Shown one piece after another: positions 7,362 to 10,500 of a DNA stretch of 10,500 bases. Location: the NCBI GenBank assembly GCA_946533175.1, contig CAMNBS010000035.1:1-10500 (forward strand), in the 5' to 3' direction. The stretch's first letter is position 1, and every line of letters begins with the position of its first letter. The stretch comes from an uncultured Clostridia bacterium (GTDB lineage: Bacteria; Bacillota_I; Bacilli_A; RF39; UBA660). Made by a program: the position numbers and the translations under genes. Under the pieces are notes generated by a model, which searched no databases, was not told the DNA's origin, and worked only from the letters and a program-made list of their open reading frames with translations.

Positions 7362-7377
7362 AAATTTATGTTATACT
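7347..7377 (+). promoter_or_regulatory. Extended -10 promoter for the metalloprotease gene
   Basis: TATACT (7372-7377) is preceded by TGT (7369-7371), an extended -10. The best -35 is TTGAAG (7347-7352) with a long 19-bp spacer, lying inside the ugd terminator hairpin. The extended -10 may carry most of the strength. The predicted start near 7384 leaves a leader of about 17 nt. Confidence 0.6.
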
Positions 7378-7391
7378 TAATATAGAATAGT

Positions 7392-7397
7392 GAGGTG
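7392..7397 (+). promoter_or_regulatory. Shine-Dalgarno site deciding the start at 7401
   Basis: GAGGTG lies just before ATG 7401. An in-frame GTG at 7395 is part of this site, so it cannot itself be the start codon. Confidence 0.75.
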
Positions 7398-7400
7398 TAT

Positions 7401-8621
7401 ATGAAAAATAAGAAACTGTTATATAATATTTTAATGTATACCTTTATTATTGTTTTGGTGGCTTTTTCGACTTTTCTTTTCTGTCAGGTAATTTTTAAAC
7501 AAAAAGATAATACAAATGAAAAAGCAAATGGTGAAAAAATTTCTTATAATGTTCGATTATTTTTAAATGGTGCTAATAGTGTTAGTACTAAAGTATTATC
7601 ATGTACCCATAATAATAAATTAGGGGGGTGTAAAGTTCATTTGCCAAAGGCATATCGAGTTGATGGAAATGTTTTAGGATATAGTATTAATCCCGATAGC
7701 AAGAGTGCTGAATATTTAGAAAATACTGATTTATTAGTTAATCATGATATGACATTATATGTAGTATCTTATCAAAAAAATACTGTATATATTGATGATA
7801 CAAATCTTGATTATTTAGGAGAAAAAGTTTTGTCTTGTAATGTTTATAACACTGAAAAAAAATGTAAAGTTAAATTACCTTCTTTTAATAAAGAAGGATA
7901 TGAAAATAAAGGATATTCCACATCATCGAGTTCTTTAATAGGTTATATTTATCCCAATGATGAATATGCTATAGCGCATGATATGATTTTATATCCAATA
8001 TTTAATAATAGTAGTCGGTTAAAAACTATTGAGGTATCAAAATCATTAGTTGTTAATAATAGTGTTGTTGAAATTGAAAAAAGTTGTGATCCTATCGTTG
8101 CTAATGAATATTTAGGATATTTAGAAGATATAAAAAATAATATTCCATATTTATTATTCGGAAATAAAATTAGTTTTATTGGTGATGATACTTTTGATGC
8201 AATTTGGGGTAGGCAATATGTTGGAATGAATTATGGACCACGTAAATTAAGATCTCTTGATATTCGTTGTTCAACAGAAATTATTAATGATTACTACGGA
8301 ACTATGGTTCATGAACTTGCTCATTCCTGGGATTATTATTATTCTACTAAATTTAATAATAATATTACTAGTCAAAATGATATGATAAATATTTATAATA
8401 AATACTTAAAAATGTCTGATCATCCTTTCCGTGATTATAGTTATTCTTCAATATATGAATTTTTTGCCGATATGGTAAAATACTATTATTTTAAATTTAT
8501 TCGTCCAACGGCTGGGTATATATCTTTAGCTTATCCAGAGGATATAAAATTAGTTTTAGAAAAGTACATTTGTATTGCAGAAAATAATTATAATGATAAT
8601 AAATGCGAGCATGGAGGTTAA
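7401..8621 (+). CDS. Membrane-anchored repeat protein with lethal-factor/PPEP-like zinc metalloprotease domain
   Basis: This is a 406-residue protein. A positive N-terminus and one membrane segment (about 10-32) put the rest outside the cell. Two tandem repeats follow (about 49-123 and 127-201), resembling InlB-B/Listeria-Bacteroides repeats: each has KVLSC, then C-K-V-x-L-P 9 residues on, then GYS, and ends HDMxLY. The C-terminal domain has HELAHSWDYYY with zinc ligands His304 and His308 and general base Glu305. Downstream, IYEFFADM supplies Glu353 as probable third ligand, and Tyr346 sits 7 residues before it. This HExxH...Y(7)E layout matches the anthrax lethal factor and Pro-Pro endopeptidase type (ATLF/M34-like). 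I infer a surface gluzincin acting on an unknown protein. Eight cysteines lie outside the membrane. The start is ATG 7401, not the GTG at 7395. The domain class is inferred from motif geometry only. Confidence 0.8.
   Translation: MKNKKLLYNILMYTFIIVLVAFSTFLFCQVIFKQKDNTNEKANGEKISYNVRLFLNGANSVSTKVLSCTHNNKLGGCKVHLPKAYRVDGNVLGYSINPDSKSAEYLENTDLLVNHDMTLYVVSYQKNTVYIDDTNLDYLGEKVLSCNVYNTEKKCKVKLPSFNKEGYENKGYSTSSSSLIGYIYPNDEYAIAHDMILYPIFNNSSRLKTIEVSKSLVVNNSVVEIEKSCDPIVANEYLGYLEDIKNNIPYLLFGNKISFIGDDTFDAIWGRQYVGMNYGPRKLRSLDIRCSTEIINDYYGTMVHELAHSWDYYYSTKFNNNITSQNDMINIYNKYLKMSDHPFRDYSYSSIYEFFADMVKYYYFKFIRPTAGYISLAYPEDIKLVLEKYICIAENNYNDNKCEHGG
7545..8003 (+). repeat. Two tandem cysteine-paired protein repeats within the metalloprotease gene
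   Basis: The copies cover 7545-7769 and 7779-8003, about 75 residues each. Aligned positions include KVLSC (64-68 and 142-146), CKVxLP (77-82 and 155-160), GYS (93-95 and 171-173) and HDMxLY (115-120 and 193-198). The repeat is seen at protein level: the DNA copies have diverged, so this is an old duplication. Confidence 0.8.
8613..8618 (+). promoter_or_regulatory. Shine-Dalgarno site for maf inside the upstream gene
   Basis: GGAGGT lies in the last codons of the metalloprotease gene and 4 nt before ATG 8623. It decides the maf start against the upstream in-frame ATG at 8575, which would add 16 non-family residues. Confidence 0.85.
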
Positions 8622-8622
8622 T

Positions 8623-9192
8623 ATGCAAATAATATTAGCGAGTTCTTCACCACGAAGAAAAGAATTAATGAAAATAATGAATATTCCATTTAAAATTATA
8701 AAAAGGGATGTTTTAGAAGAATTAGATGAACACAAAAATCATTATGAAGAGTGTATGAAAACTGCTAAGGCTAAAGCTTTAGCGGTATATAAAGAAACAA
8801 CGGATGATGTAATTGTTATTGGCAGTGATACGATTGTTTCTTTCAATAATAAGATATATGGAAAACCCAAAAATTATCAAGAGGCTTTTAGGATGCTCAA
8901 AATTTTAAGCGATAATTCTCATGAAGTTATATCCTCATTATGTCTTCTAATTCGCAAAGACGGAAAAGAATATGAAGAATTAACTTATGATAAAGGTATA
9001 GTTTATATTGATAAAATGAGTGATGAAGAAATTGATGAGTGGATAAAAAATAATGATGTTTATAATAAAGCCGGAGCTTATGCTATTCAAGAAGAATTTG
9101 GTAAATTTATTTGGAAAATAGAGGGAGATTATTTTTCCATTGTGGGATTTCCTATCCATAAATTATACGAATTATTAAAAAAATATAAATAA
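8623..9192 (+). CDS. maf: Maf-family nucleoside triphosphate pyrophosphatase
   Basis: This is a 189-residue cytoplasmic protein, the normal length for Maf. Family members hydrolyse non-canonical or specific nucleoside triphosphates (dTTP/UTP in the YhdE-like branch) to the monophosphate and pyrophosphate, and in B. subtilis Maf overproduction affects septum formation. The N-terminal signature is IILASSSPRRKELM (3-16). The metal-site region is VIGSDTIV with Asp69, followed by YGKP. The C-terminal motif is KAGAYAIQ (149-156), and then KIEGDYFSIVGFP. All catalytic signatures are present. After AIQ the usual glycine-rich turn reads EEFG instead of the common GxG form. The ATG at 8623 is 1 nt after the metalloprotease stop and its Shine-Dalgarno lies in that gene, so translation is probably coupled. 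Substrate class within the family is not certain. Confidence 0.93.
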   Translation: MQIILASSSPRRKELMKIMNIPFKIIKRDVLEELDEHKNHYEECMKTAKAKALAVYKETTDDVIVIGSDTIVSFNNKIYGKPKNYQEAFRMLKILSDNSHEVISSLCLLIRKDGKEYEELTYDKGIVYIDKMSDEEIDEWIKNNDVYNKAGAYAIQEEFGKFIWKIEGDYFSIVGFPIHKLYELLKKYK

Positions 9193-9202
9193 ATATTTAT
9201 TT
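9187..9202. repeat. 16-bp perfect A/T palindrome after maf
   Basis: AAATAAATATTTATTT is its own reverse complement. It overlaps the maf stop codon and abuts the next promoter. It has no loop and no G/C pairs, so it is a poor terminator. It might be a protein-binding site or a by-product of base composition. Confidence 0.3.
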
Positions 9203-9215
9203 TGTTAAAAATCTT

Positions 9216-9224
9216 TGATATAAT
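9216..9224 (+). promoter_or_regulatory. Extended -10 promoter for the small membrane protein gene
   Basis: TATAAT (9219-9224) is preceded by TGA (9216-9218). No clear -35 is visible; the TTTATT at 9196-9201 has correct spacing only. The predicted start near 9231 makes the in-frame ATG at 9230 unusable and leaves about 17 nt before ATG 9248. Confidence 0.6.
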
Positions 9225-9237
9225 AAATTATGAATAT

Positions 9238-9242
9238 AGGTG
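9238..9242 (+). promoter_or_regulatory. Shine-Dalgarno site deciding the start at 9248
   Basis: AGGTG lies 5 nt before ATG 9248. A further in-frame ATG at 9254 is possible but too far from this site. Confidence 0.65.
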
Positions 9243-9247
9243 TTGGG

Positions 9248-9670
9248 ATGAAAATGGAGATTTTAGCGATTTTAATGGTAGCCTTTGGCTTGTTTGCGGT
9301 TTTAATGTTTGTTCTTTTTTATGCATATGCGAAGAAGTTTTATAACGAAAGACATTATACAGAAGATTATGATGATGGTATTGATGATATAGATGTTATA
9401 AGTATCATGATTGATAACAAAGAACAAGATTTTGAGGCAAATAATTATGTTTTAAAGAAAGATGATCAAGTTAAGGTTTTAATTAATTTTATTATCTATG
9501 ATGGTGTTGTCACTGAAGGTAATCATCGAGAAGATTCGGATAATTTCGAAAAAGATTTGCCTAAACTTGTCTTAGTTAAAGAGGCAGTAAAAGAAAAAAA
9601 CAATAAAAAAGAAAAAAATATCAATAAAAAAACAGAAGAAGATGATTATATTCCTAAAAAAAAGAAGTGA
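9248..9670 (+). CDS. Small single-pass membrane protein with charged tail, function unknown
   Basis: I do not recognise this 140-residue protein. From ATG 9248, it has one strong hydrophobic segment (about residues 4-26) followed by AKKFYNERHY. The positive charges after the segment suggest the C-terminus is cytoplasmic. Next is a very acidic stretch (about 32-44, TEDYDDGIDDIDV), a short part with beta-strand character (about 65-105), and a Lys/Glu/Asn-rich tail ending in four lysines (137-140). The tail looks disordered. The stop codon is TGA, the only one among complete genes here. Its own extended -10 promoter lies just upstream, and the next gene starts 33 nt after the stop, so the two probably share a transcript. 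No enzyme motif is visible. Confidence 0.75.
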   Translation: MKMEILAILMVAFGLFAVLMFVLFYAYAKKFYNERHYTEDYDDGIDDIDVISIMIDNKEQDFEANNYVLKKDDQVKVLINFIIYDGVVTEGNHREDSDNFEKDLPKLVLVKEAVKEKNNKKEKNINKKTEEDDYIPKKKK

Positions 9671-9702
9671 ATTAATCATTTTTTTATTTCGAAAGGATAA
9701 TT

Positions 9703-10446
9703 ATGGAAGATAAGATTCAAAGTATACATATATGTTTTTGGTTTTTAGAAATGGATTATAATCCTGTTGTAAAAATAGAAGAATTATCATCTTCTATTAA
9801 GAGTATAATTAATCAAGATTTAATGTACAATAATGAAGGTATTCATAACCTTATTAGTATGCCCCGTATTCAAGGAATGAGTAAAGATAATATGTATTTT
9901 TTTACTATGTCATTAATTAACGCTAATTTATCAATTAATGTCAAAGAGGAAATGGATAATGATGAAGCAATTTTATTAGTGAATAATTTAATACAGTTAT
10001 TGTATGATCTTTTAAAAAGAATTTATGACGTTGAGATAATATATACTTCAATAAAATTAGAATTAATTAGTTTGGATATGAAGAAAAAGTCTGAATTTTC
10101 GCAAATATTGCATTTAAATGAAGATGATTATCATGATTTTTCTTTAAGAAAAGGCTTTAATAAAGATGACTATTATATTAATTATATAATAAACTTAAAT
10201 AGGGAATATAATTATAATATTTCAAAACCAGCGAATAATATTCAAAGAGATTTATTTGATCGAACAATGCTTATTTCTTTACAAGAAGCAACTTTAAGTA
10301 AAGAATATTTATTATATATTATTGAGATTAATGATCGCTATGCTTATAATAATGATTCAAAGTATCGTACTAGTAAAGAAAATATTCGTGGAATGATACT
10401 AGAACTAAAGGATATTTTAGAAAATCATAAATATAAAAGAATATAA
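9703..10446 (+). CDS. Protein of unknown function, 247 residues
   Basis: I do not recognise this protein. It has no signal peptide or membrane segment and looks like a soluble cytoplasmic protein with mixed alpha/beta content. Strand-like stretches (IQSIHICFWFLEMDY near the N-terminus, NMYFFTMSLINANLSI near 66-81) alternate with helices (about 85-110 and the C-terminal 230-245). The overall look, an N-terminal beta strand set followed by a helical second half, loosely recalls sporadically distributed families such as TIGR04255, but I see no diagnostic motif and do not assign it. AAAGGA at 9692-9697 lies 5 nt before the ATG. It follows the small membrane protein by 33 nt and is closed by a strong terminator, so the two form a likely two-gene unit. 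Confidence 0.75.
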   Translation: MEDKIQSIHICFWFLEMDYNPVVKIEELSSSIKSIINQDLMYNNEGIHNLISMPRIQGMSKDNMYFFTMSLINANLSINVKEEMDNDEAILLVNNLIQLLYDLLKRIYDVEIIYTSIKLELISLDMKKKSEFSQILHLNEDDYHDFSLRKGFNKDDYYINYIINLNREYNYNISKPANNIQRDLFDRTMLISLQEATLSKEYLLYIIEINDRYAYNNDSKYRTSKENIRGMILELKDILENHKYKRI

Positions 10447-10476
10447 AAAAAACTACTTATTGTAGTTTATTTTTTT
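10445..10476. terminator. Probably bidirectional terminator at the right end
   Basis: AAACTAC (10450-10456) pairs with GTAGTTT (10462-10468) around a TTATT loop. A T run (10470-10476) follows on the + strand, and an A run (10445-10452) precedes the stem, giving eight T on the - strand. This suits an end point for transcription from both sides. Confidence 0.8.
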
Positions 10477-10500
10477 GAAATTTATTAAGAACTCTTCCTA

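Noticed and set aside
8575..8577. Upstream ATG for maf
   Set aside because: It would overlap the protease gene and add 16 residues before the conserved IILASSSPRR start; GGAGGT serves ATG 8623.
9230..9232. Upstream ATG for the small membrane protein
   Set aside because: It falls at the predicted transcript start with no Shine-Dalgarno; AGGTG at 9238-9242 serves ATG 9248.
9668..9700. TGA read as Trp, extending the small membrane protein to 9700
   Set aside because: Every other Trp in the window is TGG and no gene has an internal TGA, so the standard code applies.
1..10500. CRISPR arrays, tRNA/rRNA genes, insertion sequences, attachment sites
   Set aside because: No regularly spaced repeats, no cloverleaf-like sequence, no transposase or integrase, and no long terminal inverted repeats were seen.

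Overview
The window is very A+T-rich and almost fully coding, with all eleven genes on the + strand. TGG is used freely for Trp. TGA occurs only as a terminal stop (end of the 9248 gene), so the standard bacterial code fits better than the Mycoplasma code. Shine-Dalgarno sites are strong (AAGGAG, GAGGTG, GGAGGT), and the gene families are those of low-GC Gram-positive bacteria. I infer an uncultured, gut-type Bacilli/Firmicutes lineage near the Erysipelotrichales or RF39-like groups. That placement rests on style and not on a marker gene.

Layout. (1) Positions 1-2387: an AlgI-like MBOAT O-acetyltransferase, cut by the left edge, followed 11 bp later by its usual partner, an AlgX/AlgJ-type SGNH (DHHW) protein. 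Together they form a cell-surface polysaccharide O-acetylation pair. (2) 2645-3829: a Wzz-type membrane protein fused to a BY-kinase-like cytoplasmic domain whose nucleotide-binding motifs are mostly gone, so a probable pseudokinase. (3) 4081-5148: a membrane-anchored DUF3048 (YerB-like) protein. (4) 5190-5930: a sugar-phosphate nucleotidyltransferase. (5) 5993-7318: UDP-glucose 6-dehydrogenase. (6) 7401-8621: a membrane-anchored extracytoplasmic protein with two cysteine-paired repeats and a C-terminal HELAH...E zinc metalloprotease domain of anthrax-lethal-factor/PPEP type, followed 1 bp later by maf (8623-9192). (7) 9248-9670 and 9703-10446: a small membrane protein with a charged tail, then an unrecognised protein, closed by a probably bidirectional terminator at 10445-10476.

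How it fits together. Several genes concern the envelope: the nucleotidyltransferase and Ugd make activated sugars including UDP-glucuronate, the Wzz-like protein would control polymer assembly, and MBOAT/DHHW would O-acetylate the polymer. No glycosyltransferase, flippase or polymerase is visible. The genes mostly lie in short transcription units, each with its own compact promoter and often a terminator, and not in one long capsule operon. Four of five proposed promoters carry an extended -10 (TGN before the -10), and their predicted start points leave leaders of only about 10-17 nt.

The two items most worth attention are the BY-kinase-like domain that has lost its P-loop and Walker B residues, and the repeat-bearing lethal-factor-type metalloprotease with eight extracytoplasmic cysteines. 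No CRISPR array, tRNA, rRNA, insertion sequence or phage module was seen.
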